The notes under the pieces were generated by a model. That model was given only the letters and a program-made list of their open reading frames with translations. It made no database searches and was not told where the DNA came from. DNA of 5,232 bases from an uncultured Ruminococcus sp. Its GTDB lineage: Bacteria; Bacillota; Clostridia; Oscillospirales; Ruminococcaceae. The position numbers and the translations under genes were made by a program. Of the stretch, positions 1 through 5,232 are shown one piece after another (the first letter of the stretch is position 1; every line of letters begins with the position of its first letter). Location of the stretch: contig ONNL01000014.1 of assembly GCA_900319195.1 (NCBI GenBank), forward strand, positions 1 through 5,232, written 5' to 3'.

Positions 1-1485
1 ACAAAGACCGTGCTGTTCGACGAAAAGGGAACAGTTATCGCGTCAAAAACGATAGAATATCCGATGTACCAGCTCAAAAACGGCTATGCCGAGCAGAAGC
101 CGTCGGACTGGTCAAATGCGATGATAAACACGATAAAGGCAGTCATGGCACAGAGCGGTGTTAGCAAAAATGATGTCAAGGGTATCGGTATCTCGGGACA
201 GATGCACGGTCTCGTCATGCTCGATAAGGACAACAATGTCCTGCGCGATTCGATAATCTGGTGCGACCAGAGAACGACCGCCGAGGTCGAGGAAATGGAC
301 CGCATCGTCGGACGCGAGAAGCTCGTCGAGATAACCGCAAATCCTGCGCTCACAGGCTGGACAGCGGCGAAGATACTCTGGGTCAAGAACAACGAACCCG
401 AGATCTATTCCAAGGTCGCTCATATCCTTCTCCCGAAGGACTACCTGCGACTCATCCTCACGGGCGAGTACGCTACCGAGGTGAGTGACGCTTCGGGAAT
501 GCAGCTGCTTGACGTGCCGAACAGAATGTGGTCGGACGAGCTGCTCTCCGCATTTGAGATAGACAAGAGCTGGCTCGGCACAGTACACGAGTCCTGCGAG
601 GTGACAGGTACGCTCACAAAGAAAATGGCTGAGGAGCTCGGACTGCGTGAGGATACGATAGTTGTCGGCGGTGCAGGCGACAATGCCGCAGCTGCCGTAG
701 GTACGGGAGTTGTCGAGGACGGCAGGGCTTTCACGACGATAGGCACGTCGGGAGTTGTCTTTGCTCACACCTCGAAAATTTCAATTGATAAAAAGGGCAG
801 AGTGCACACCTGCTGTGCGGCTGTTCCGAATACATGGCACGTAATGGGCGTAACACAGGGCGCGGGACTGTCGCTGAAATGGTTCCGTGACAACTTCTGC
901 ATGACCGAGAAGGAGACCGCAAGGCTCATGGGTGTTGACGAATACTACCTCATGGACAAGGCTGCGGAAAAGGTACCGGTCGGTGCGAACAGGCTGCTCT
1001 ATCTGCCCTATCTCATGGGCGAGAGGACTCCTCATCTCGACGCGGACGCAAGGGGAGTTTTCTTCGGACTTTCGGCAATCCATACGCGCCGCGATATGCT
1101 CCGCGCGGTAATGGAGGGAGTTACCTACTCGCTTCGTGACTGCGTTGAGGTGTTCCGTGAGATGAACGTCAATGTCAGCGATATGATGGCTTGCGGAGGC
1201 GGAGGCTCATCGCCGCTGTGGAGGTCTATGCTTGCTGACCTCTACAACTGCAATGTCAAGACCGTTGCGTCGAAGGAAGGTCCTGCGCTGGGAGTTGCTA
1301 TCCTTGCGAGCGTTGGTGCAGGCATTTACAGCAGTGTCCCCGAGGCTTGCAGTGCAATAATCAGGACGGACAAGGTTCAGGAGCCGAATGCGGAGAATGT
1401 TCCCGAGTATGAGAAGTACTATCAGCTCTACCGCGAGATATATCCTGCACTCAGGGAGCAGTTTGCAAGGCTTGCACAAATTTGA
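1..1485 (+). CDS. xylB: Xylulokinase, 5'-truncated by the window edge
   Basis: FGGY-family sugar kinase that phosphorylates D-xylulose to D-xylulose-5-phosphate with ATP in the cytoplasm, feeding xylose into the pentose phosphate pathway. The frame is open from base 1. The GTG at 10 is internal, because the text there aligns just after the family's N-terminal GIDLGTS phosphate-binding loop, so about a dozen residues are missing. Counting from the GTG codon: GQMHGLV (63-69) is the substrate-site motif, WCDQRT (84-89) and PKDY (142-145) are typical, GGAGDNAA (220-227) holds the presumed catalytic Asp at 224 (equivalent to E. coli XylB Asp233), and ACGGGGSS near 400 is the C-terminal ATP-site glycine loop. 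About 494 residues are present, so the whole protein would be normal length. No terminator follows; the acyltransferase gene starts 16 bp later, suggesting co-transcription. The promoter lies outside the window. Another FGGY kinase is possible, but the motifs fit xylulokinase best. Confidence 0.93.
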   Translation, partial: TKTVLFDEKGTVIASKTIEYPMYQLKNGYAEQKPSDWSNAMINTIKAVMAQSGVSKNDVKGIGISGQMHGLVMLDKDNNVLRDSIIWCDQRTTAEVEEMDRIVGREKLVEITANPALTGWTAAKILWVKNNEPEIYSKVAHILLPKDYLRLILTGEYATEVSDASGMQLLDVPNRMWSDELLSAFEIDKSWLGTVHESCEVTGTLTKKMAEELGLREDTIVVGGAGDNAAAAVGTGVVEDGRAFTTIGTSGVVFAHTSKISIDKKGRVHTCCAAVPNTWHVMGVTQGAGLSLKWFRDNFCMTEKETARLMGVDEYYLMDKAAEKVPVGANRLLYLPYLMGERTPHLDADARGVFFGLSAIHTRRDMLRAVMEGVTYSLRDCVEVFREMNVNVSDMMACGGGGSSPLWRSMLADLYNCNVKTVASKEGPALGVAILASVGAGIYSSVPEACSAIIRTDKVQEPNAENVPEYEKYYQLYREIYPALREQFARLAQI

Positions 1486-1492
1486 GGGAAGG
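1484..1492 (+). promoter_or_regulatory. Ribosome-binding site deciding the TTG start of the acyltransferase
   Basis: The purine run GAGGGAAGG overlaps the xylulokinase stop codon and lies about 9 bases before a TTG at 1502. The first in-frame ATG, at 1604, would cut into the first membrane segment just ahead of its conserved His and has no comparable site upstream. The TTG is therefore preferred. Confidence 0.55.
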
Positions 1493-1501
1493 TAAAAAAA
1501 G

Positions 1502-2767
1502 TTGAAAAAGGTCGATATAAAGGGAAAAATTGGAGGGGTACTAAACCCCGGTGAAAAGTATACAGAGGGATTTAAGCTTATATCAAAATATCGCTCGGCA
1601 ATAATGGGATTTGCAGCGTTGTGGATACTGTTCTTTCACGAATGGTGTGTCATATCAACAAAGCCTGTTCCGAATCATCTTGAAACAAGGTTTGTCCGCT
1701 TCGGCTACGGCGGAGTTGACATATTCTTCCTGCTTTCCGGAATTGGTCTTACGTATGCGATACAAAAGTCCAATCTTATCACATTCTATTACCGGCGGCT
1801 GAAAAGGCTGATCCTGCCGTTTCTTACCATTGCATTTATAAGGATGCACCTTGAGAGCTGGACGATGGACGGTCTTATAGACGATATAACGGGCAGAGGG
1901 TTTTATAAAATAAGTATATACTGCTTCCTCTGGTTCATTCCGGCGATCGTGACATTCTACATCTTTTTTCCGATATACTGGAAGATATTCAAGGTGGTCG
2001 GACCTTATATATGTACAGTCTCAGCCCTGATAATATGGCTGCTATGGACCCTCAGCGTGAAGGATACTCTGAGAGGTGACCTTTTTGGCTTCACAAACCG
2101 TATCCCGGTCTTTCTCATCGGAATATTTATCGGCTATCTTACTCAGACAAGAGGTGCGCTGAAATTCAGAAGAAGGGCATATCTGCCGATAGCGCTTGGG
2201 TTCTGGCTCGGTCTGCGCTTTCTGGAGCTTACTAACTTTTGGAATTATTTCCTGCTTGTTCCCACATCAAACTGCTGTATACCGACCCTGCTCGTAGCAG
2301 TGACACTACCCTTCCTCATGGCTAAGGCACTCAATGAGCTGGAGTGTCATAAGGGCTTCTGCGTCATCGGTCATATCCTGACCGGTGTACTTAAATGGTT
2401 CGGCGGATTTTCACTTGAGCTATACTGTCTTCAGGAATGGTTTGCAAATACAGTGCTTCCGGATATGCGCGAAAAGGGCTGGAGTGATCTTAAGGTGAAT
2501 CTTGTGCTTTTTTCAATGATAATCGTTATATCCTTTGTCGGAAGCGTTGTATTCAAATACTTCTGGAGGCTTATAGAGCTGCCGTTCAGGAAGTATGTTT
2601 TCACAGGTCCGAGGAAGGTGAGAAAGCCTGCATTTGAGGCTAAGGCTGAGGACGTTGTTATCACCGACAATGGCGCACAGATGCTCAGTGACACTGCCGA
2701 CCGCATAGAGGCTGCCGTTGAACGTCTTGAAAAGGCTGCTGAGAAAATTTCAAAGACCGCAAAGTAA
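1502..2767 (+). CDS. Acyltransferase-3 family integral membrane protein
   Basis: Predicted multipass membrane O-acyltransferase of the OafA/YrhL type (Acyl_transf_3), which moves acetyl or other acyl groups onto surface sugars or other envelope molecules. The substrate here cannot be read from sequence. The 421-residue product has a short cytosolic lead (1-30), a first membrane segment with the conserved His at 46 (LFFHEW), the GVDIFFLLSG block (71-80), the basic FYYRRLKRLILPF block (95-107), LWFIPAIVTFY (143-153), several more hydrophobic segments, GFSLELYCLQEW (302-313) and the closing IELPFRKY (358-365). After the last membrane segment comes an unusual charged tail (366-421) whose end (about 397-418) reads as an amphipathic helix rich in Ala, Glu and Lys. 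The gene lies 16 bp after xylulokinase and starts with TTG. It looks more A/T-rich by eye than its neighbour and is followed by a xylulokinase 3' remnant, so it may have been inserted. The family call is secure; the substrate is unknown. Confidence 0.85.
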   Translation: MKKVDIKGKIGGVLNPGEKYTEGFKLISKYRSAIMGFAALWILFFHEWCVISTKPVPNHLETRFVRFGYGGVDIFFLLSGIGLTYAIQKSNLITFYYRRLKRLILPFLTIAFIRMHLESWTMDGLIDDITGRGFYKISIYCFLWFIPAIVTFYIFFPIYWKIFKVVGPYICTVSALIIWLLWTLSVKDTLRGDLFGFTNRIPVFLIGIFIGYLTQTRGALKFRRRAYLPIALGFWLGLRFLELTNFWNYFLLVPTSNCCIPTLLVAVTLPFLMAKALNELECHKGFCVIGHILTGVLKWFGGFSLELYCLQEWFANTVLPDMREKGWSDLKVNLVLFSMIIVISFVGSVVFKYFWRLIELPFRKYVFTGPRKVRKPAFEAKAEDVVITDNGAQMLSDTADRIEAAVERLEKAAEKISKTAK

Positions 2768-2784
2768 TTTTACTCAGCCGTCAT

Positions 2785-2847
2785 CGGCTCTGCTGTGAGA
2801 AATATCCCGCACTCAAGGATAAGTTCGCAAAGCTGGCGGCTTTATGA
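2785..2847 (+). pseudogene. 3' remnant of a second xylulokinase gene
   Basis: These 63 bases read in one frame to a TGA at 2845 and match the end of the complete xylulokinase gene at 1423-1485 without gaps. By hand count 45 of 63 bases and 10 of 20 residues are identical, and several other residues are conservative changes (Arg/Lys, Glu/Asp, Ile/Leu). The clearest part is YPALKDKFAKLAAL against YPALREQFARLAQI. Both stop codons are TGA and fall at the aligned position. Similarity fades upstream of about 2782, near the acyltransferase stop at 2765-2767. The strong terminator starts 5 bp after this stop, as expected for an original gene end. It is too short to make a protein and has no start site. 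Read as a leftover of a diverged copy after recombination, insertion or deletion. Confidence 0.68.
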
Positions 2848-2851
2848 TATG

Positions 2852-2884
2852 AAAATATCCCCGATTTTTTCGGGGATATTTTTT
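2852..2884 (+). terminator. Strong intrinsic terminator ending the xylulokinase-acyltransferase unit
   Basis: A perfect 13-bp stem (2852-2864 with 2870-2882, core ATATCCCCGA/TCGGGGATAT) closes a five-T loop and runs into a T-rich tail. Because A residues flank the other side, it could also stop transcripts arriving on the - strand from the M23 gene. Confidence 0.9.
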
Positions 2885-2936
2885 CGGAATTGATATATAT
2901 AGCTCAGCCTTTTTGCGCATCATTAAATAATACGAT

Positions 2937-2971
2937 GCCCCGAAACCTCATAGCGTTTCCGGGCTGTTTTT
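2937..2971. terminator. Second hairpin between the convergent genes, probable terminator
   Basis: GCCCCGAAAC (2937-2946) pairs with GTTTCCGGGC (2955-2964) through 9 of 10 positions, with one C/C mismatch and an 8-base loop. The tail TGTTTTTA lies on the + side and an AT-rich tail on the - side. It sits 19 bp beyond the M23 stop codon, so on position it most likely ends that - strand gene, while its better T-tract faces the + direction. Either or both directions are possible. The bases between the two hairpins (2885-2936) hold nothing I can identify. Confidence 0.6.
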
Positions 2972-2983
2972 ATTGCTATGCCG

Positions 2984-3769
2984 TTATTTCAATACACTTG
3001 TCGGGTCAATATATTCGCCGTTGTGTGTCATTTCAATGTGAATATGCGGAGCAAGTGCACTTTCAATGTCCGCTGTATTGCCGACAACTCCAATGACATC
3101 GCCGCTTGCGACCATATCACCCTCCTGAAATCTCACATCAGCTCCGAGACCGCAGTACTTGGTGATATAGCCGTTGTGGTGGTCGATCGTGAGCGTAGCT
3201 CCCCAGAGCGCGTCGTTTTCTATCTTCTTGACCTCGCCCGACGAGACAGAGTACACGTTTGCTCCCACATCAGCGCCGTAGTCCGTACCGTTGTGAGTCT
3301 GCCATGAGCCTGTCGTCTCGTTTTTCACGAGCTCACCGCCGCTGAATGCACAGAGAATATTGTCTGCATTGTCGAGCGGCAGGTGGACATTTTCAAGCTT
3401 GTCCGAAACATCAGCCTGTACGGGCACTTCCTCTGTCTGTGCATTTACGGGCGCAGATTCGATTACTATGTCCTGTGCAGGCAGGGTGGGGGACACCGAG
3501 ACGTTATCCCTCCGCACTCCCGTGGTAATAGGAGCAGCAGTGGTAAGCGGCTGAGTGACTTTTGGGATACCCGTGTATTTTCTGTCAACTGCGGCTTCTG
3601 TTGCTCTTGTCGAGCTCTCCGCGGCGATGTGCTGCTCGGTGAGTTTTTCTCCCTGATTATAGGCAAACACACAGGCAGAGCCTATCATGACCGCACTTAT
3701 TCCGAGGGCGGCATAAAAGCCCTTCATGCCTTTTTTTGTGCTGTTATCCGAAAATAGATTTTTCTTCAT
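2984..3769 (-). CDS. Membrane-anchored M23 (LytM-like) protein, SpoIIQ-like
   Basis: Single-pass protein of 261 residues with an extracytoplasmic M23/LytM domain. The chosen ATG (3769) has GGAGGTG 6 bases upstream; a longer frame from 3826 lacks such a site and would put a basic stretch before the true start. Order: cytosolic lead (1-16), one membrane helix (about 17-38), a Thr/Ala/Pro-rich linker (about 46-125), then the M23 domain (about 130-261). Zinc ligands are visible as HNGTD (His159, Asp163) and HIH (His242, His244). The YxHL motif that normally supplies a catalytic His reads YCGL, with Gly at 207, so cleavage of peptidoglycan peptides may be lost or weak. This layout and the missing His resemble the sporulation channel protein SpoIIQ, which binds SpoIIIAH across the forespore membranes. 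That role is inference; a divergent cell-wall endopeptidase or a regulator is the alternative. It has its own probable promoter, and ddh upstream ends in a terminator. Confidence 0.88.
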   Translation of the reverse strand: MKKNLFSDNSTKKGMKGFYAALGISAVMIGSACVFAYNQGEKLTEQHIAAESSTRATEAAVDRKYTGIPKVTQPLTTAAPITTGVRRDNVSVSPTLPAQDIVIESAPVNAQTEEVPVQADVSDKLENVHLPLDNADNILCAFSGGELVKNETTGSWQTHNGTDYGADVGANVYSVSSGEVKKIENDALWGATLTIDHHNGYITKYCGLGADVRFQEGDMVASGDVIGVVGNTADIESALAPHIHIEMTHNGEYIDPTSVLK

Positions 3770-3775
3770 GTATAA

Positions 3776-3782
3776 CACCTCC
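3776..3782 (-). promoter_or_regulatory. Ribosome-binding site fixing the M23 gene start
   Basis: On the - strand this reads GGAGGTG, near-perfectly complementary to the 16S rRNA tail, 6 bases before the ATG at 3769. It lies inside the longer open frame that begins at 3826 and argues for the shorter 261-residue product. Confidence 0.85.
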
Positions 3783-3824
3783 GAATCTATTTTTGACAGA
3801 TAACGGCGGAATATACAAAAAAAC

Positions 3825-3840
3825 ACAAAAAGCTTTTTGT
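3825..3840. repeat. Perfect 16-bp A/T-rich palindrome in the M23 leader
   Basis: ACAAAAAGCTTTTTGT is its own reverse complement. On the - strand it is followed at once by GTTTTTTTG, which gives a weak terminator-like shape between the putative promoter and the ATG of the M23 gene. It could be an attenuator, a protein-binding site or chance in an A/T-rich stretch. Its stem is almost all A-U and would be weak as RNA. Confidence 0.35.
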
Positions 3841-3866
3841 TGTCTGAGACTTGCAGAGAAGTTTTA

Positions 3867-3896
3867 ATGCTAAGAAAATACCGACCTCGTCGTCAA
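3867..3896 (-). promoter_or_regulatory. Possible sigma-A promoter of the M23 gene
   Basis: On the - strand, TTGACG (3896-3891, 5 of 6 matches to the -35 consensus) and TAGCAT (3872-3867, 4 of 6 to the -10 consensus) are 18 bp apart. They lie downstream of the ddh terminator and would start transcription near 3860, leaving a leader of about 90 bases. If the gene is a true spoIIQ, a forespore sigma factor would be expected instead; I could not make out a convincing site of that kind. Confidence 0.35.
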
Positions 3897-3914
3897 AGGA
3901 TTTGAAGGGTCTTG

Positions 3915-3952
3915 AAAAACAATACGGAGAATCCTCTAAAGATCCCCCGTAT
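3915..3952 (-). terminator. Intrinsic terminator of ddh
   Basis: A 12-bp stem (3952-3941 with 3933-3922) closes a 7-base loop and is followed on the - strand by TGTTTTTC. Two of the pairs are G-U only when read as - strand RNA and would be A/C mismatches on the + strand, so the direction is clear. It begins 31 bp after the ddh stop codon and separates ddh from the M23 gene. Confidence 0.82.
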
Positions 3953-3983
3953 AAATACTCATATAAAATTTGTATGCCTTTTA

Positions 3984-4970
3984 TCAGAGAAGAGAAGCTC
4001 TTATCTGGTCGCCCGAGAGCTTTGAAAGGTAAGCGGGAGCAATATCGAATACGGTCTTGCAGCCTGTCTGACCCTCTGCGCTGAGTCTGCCAATAGCTCT
4101 TGCATAGCAAACGAGAACGCTTCCTGTGAACTCGGGATTCGAGCCGAGCTTGAGTGAATATTCTATCATCTGATGAGTATTGCCGTCAGCACCTGTCATG
4201 CCGCTTCTCATAACGAAGCCGCCGTGGTTCATCTTGTTGTGATTTGCGTCGAATTCTTCCTCAGAGATGAAGTGTACAGTTGTATCATACTCATCGAAGT
4301 AGTTCTTCATTGTCTTGATCTCGTTCTCTATCTGAGCGAGGTCTGCGCCGTCCTCGGCAACAACGAAGCACTCACGGGTGTGCTTCTGACGAGTTGTGAG
4401 CTCGGGCTGAGAGCCTGAACGTACAGCGTCCATAGCTGCTTCAACAGGGCAGGTGTACTGAATGCCCTTCTTTACGCCGTTTATGCGTCTGATAGCGTCG
4501 GAGTGACCCTGACTTACGCCCTTGCCCCAGAATGTATATGACTTTCCTTCGGGAAGAATGGACTCAGCATAGAGTCTGTTGAGCGAGAAGAGACCCGGGT
4601 CCCAGCCGCAAGAGATAAGAGCAGTGTGACCGCTTTCCTTTGCAGCCTTGTCAACGTTTGTGAAGTGCTCGGGTATTCTTGCGTGAGTATCAAAGCTGTC
4701 GATAACGTTGAAGTCCTTAGCGAGCTCGGGAGTCTGCTTGGGGAGGTCTGTTGCGCTTCCTCCGCAGATTATGAGAACGTCTATGTCGTTCTTCTTGTCG
4801 GCAATGCTGTTCATGCTGAAAACGTCTGCACCTGTTGCAGTTACGACTGTTGAGGGGTCACGGCGAGTGAAAACGCCGACAAGCTCCATGTCGTCATTCT
4901 GTCTAATTGCAAACTCAACACCCTTGCCGAGATTGCCGTATCCTGCGATACCTATTCTTAATTTTCCCAT
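3984..4970 (-). CDS. ddh: meso-Diaminopimelate D-dehydrogenase
   Basis: NADPH-dependent enzyme that converts L-tetrahydrodipicolinate and ammonia to meso-2,6-diaminopimelate in one step, bypassing the succinylase or acetylase branches. The product serves lysine synthesis and peptidoglycan cross-links; the enzyme is cytoplasmic and usually a homodimer. The 328 residues match the family's usual size (about 320-330). Visible features: Rossmann loop GYGNLG (10-15), FTRR (34-37) expected to hold the NADPH phosphate, CGWDPGLFS (121-129), the highly characteristic FWGKGVSQGHSDAIRRI block (147-163), MNHGGFVM (247-254) and SNPEFTGSV (277-285), which carry substrate-site residues. The ATG start is firmly set by AGGAGG 7 bases upstream (4983-4978). 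It is transcribed alone from a near-consensus promoter and ends at its own terminator. No truncation or missing motif is seen. Confidence 0.96.
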   Translation of the reverse strand: MGKLRIGIAGYGNLGKGVEFAIRQNDDMELVGVFTRRDPSTVVTATGADVFSMNSIADKKNDIDVLIICGGSATDLPKQTPELAKDFNVIDSFDTHARIPEHFTNVDKAAKESGHTALISCGWDPGLFSLNRLYAESILPEGKSYTFWGKGVSQGHSDAIRRINGVKKGIQYTCPVEAAMDAVRSGSQPELTTRQKHTRECFVVAEDGADLAQIENEIKTMKNYFDEYDTTVHFISEEEFDANHNKMNHGGFVMRSGMTGADGNTHQMIEYSLKLGSNPEFTGSVLVCYARAIGRLSAEGQTGCKTVFDIAPAYLSKLSGDQIRASLL

Positions 4971-5012
4971 AGAAAAGCCTCCTAAACAAATGTGAATTAA
5001 AATTCAAGTAAT

Positions 5013-5041
5013 ATTATATCACAACTTTTTTTTCGTGTAAA
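5013..5041 (-). promoter_or_regulatory. Near-consensus sigma-A promoter of ddh
   Basis: On the - strand, TTTACA (5041-5036, 5 of 6) and a perfect TATAAT (5018-5013) are separated by 17 bp, with TGA directly before the -10 box making an extended -10. Predicted start is near 5006, giving a leader of about 36 bases. Just upstream (5042-5061) lies a T-tract/A-tract block, GATTTTTTT and AAAAAAATC as inverted arms, which fits an UP element. A strong, probably constitutive promoter is expected. Confidence 0.88.
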
Positions 5042-5063
5042 GATTTTTTTTGAAAAAAATCGT

Positions 5064-5083
5064 AAAAATTAAGGGCTCCTTAA
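5064..5083 (-). terminator. Small terminator-like hairpin upstream of the ddh promoter
   Basis: Read on the - strand, TTAAGG and CCTTAA form a 6-bp stem around a 3-base loop (5083-5069), followed directly by TTTTTA. It could end a - strand transcript entering from beyond the right edge and so insulate ddh. The stem is short, with only two G-C pairs. A TAA that closes a - strand open frame (5080-5082) overlaps the stem. Confidence 0.5.
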
Positions 5084-5084
5084 C

Positions 5085-5232
5085 CGTGGTACAAATACAG
5101 AGCTTTGTGCATTCTATTGAGGGAAAACCTTTTGAGCCAAAGGGCTTCGCCAACAGCGACCCGTACCCTCTGTCCTTCGGACATCGTCTCGCCTGTCGGC
5201 TCGGTCGGTGCTTCTGCTTCGCAGAGGTGTAC
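5085..5232. other. GC-rich hairpin cluster at the right edge, unassigned
   Basis: Composition changes abruptly from the A/T-rich promoter region to a GC-rich stretch with repeated small hairpins, three of which share a CTTCG centre: GGCTTCGCC (5143-5151), TGTCCTTCGGACA (5171-5183) and, with an extended stem, TCTGCTTCGCAGA (5213-5225). CCTTT and AAAGG (5128-5132, 5139-5143) form another, overlapping the first. No stop is found in two of three + frames (one could begin at the GTG at 5086), and one - frame is also open from the edge to the TAA at 5080-5082, giving about 50 codons each. None resembles a protein family I recognise, and openness in several frames follows from the composition. It may be a dispersed intergenic repeat, a structured RNA or the 3' end of a gene outside the window; the edge cuts it off. 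Confidence 0.4.

Noticed and set aside
112..768. A 218-codon open frame on the - strand opposite xylulokinase
   Set aside because: It lies fully antisense to a gene with clear family motifs, its translation resembles no family I know, and long antisense frames are common opposite genes of this codon composition.
2890..3307. Two overlapping + strand frames (2890-3096 and 2978-3307) running opposite the M23 gene's 3' end
   Set aside because: They overlap the zinc-site region of the M23 domain on the other strand and cover the terminator hairpin; no ribosome-binding site or recognisable protein.
3812..3816. GTATA on the - strand as the -35 element of a forespore sigma-F/G promoter for the M23 gene
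   Set aside because: The text 15-16 bases downstream does not match a forespore -10 element, so the match is only five bases in A/T-rich DNA.
3770..3826. Longer start for the M23 protein at 3826
   Set aside because: The extra 19 residues span the perfect ribosome-binding site at 3776-3782 and have no good site of their own, and the later ATG gives a normal membrane-anchor N-terminus.
3787..4110. A 107-codon - strand frame across the ddh 3' end and the following intergenic DNA
   Set aside because: It is out of frame with ddh over its conserved C-terminus and runs through the ddh terminator, so it is a shadow frame.
5080..5232. A - strand partial coding frame entering from the right edge and ending in TAA at 5080-5082, beside a terminator-like hairpin
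   Set aside because: About 50 codons with no recognisable motif; other frames on the opposite strand are equally open and the stop overlaps the hairpin stem. It is kept only as a possibility within the unassigned hairpin cluster.
1..5232. tRNA, rRNA, CRISPR arrays, transposases, attachment sites
   Set aside because: Read on both strands by eye; no spaced direct repeats, tRNA cloverleaf, rRNA-like block or transposase motif was seen.

Overview
The window looks like chromosomal DNA from a low- to mid-GC Firmicute, most likely a Clostridia member of the Ruminococcus/Oscillospiraceae type. This rests on strong GGAGG ribosome-binding sites, a meso-diaminopimelate dehydrogenase, a SpoIIQ-like membrane-anchored M23 protein, a xylulokinase gene, and a near-consensus sigma-A promoter. 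The genus is an inference from gene content and style, not a database result.

Layout. On the + strand, a xylulokinase gene (1-1485, its first dozen or so codons lie outside the window) is followed after 16 bp by a multipass acyltransferase-3 family gene (1502-2767, TTG start). Directly behind the acyltransferase is a short stretch (2785-2847) that encodes the last 20 residues and stop codon of a second, diverged xylulokinase. A strong intrinsic terminator begins 5 bp after that stop. This suggests that the acyltransferase gene now sits between a complete xylulokinase gene and the remnant 3' end of another copy, with the original terminator still in place.

On the - strand, read right to left, a well-formed promoter (5013-5041) drives ddh (4970-3984), which ends in an intrinsic terminator (3915-3952). 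A separately transcribed gene for a membrane-anchored M23/LytM protein (3769-2984) follows. It keeps the zinc-ligand motifs but has glycine where active enzymes usually have the catalytic histidine of the YxHL motif. The + and - units converge on two hairpins between 2852 and 2971.

The right edge (5085-5232) is GC-rich and packed with small hairpins, with open frames on both strands. I cannot assign it to a gene. It may be a dispersed intergenic repeat or the end of a gene outside the window, and a - strand terminator-like hairpin (5064-5083) sits at its left border.

Functionally, the + unit concerns pentose use (xylulose to xylulose-5-phosphate) plus an acyl transfer at the membrane of unknown substrate. 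The - strand genes both touch the cell envelope: ddh makes meso-diaminopimelate for lysine and peptidoglycan, and the M23 protein is an envelope or sporulation factor. I see no tRNA, rRNA, CRISPR array, transposase or recognisable phage gene.
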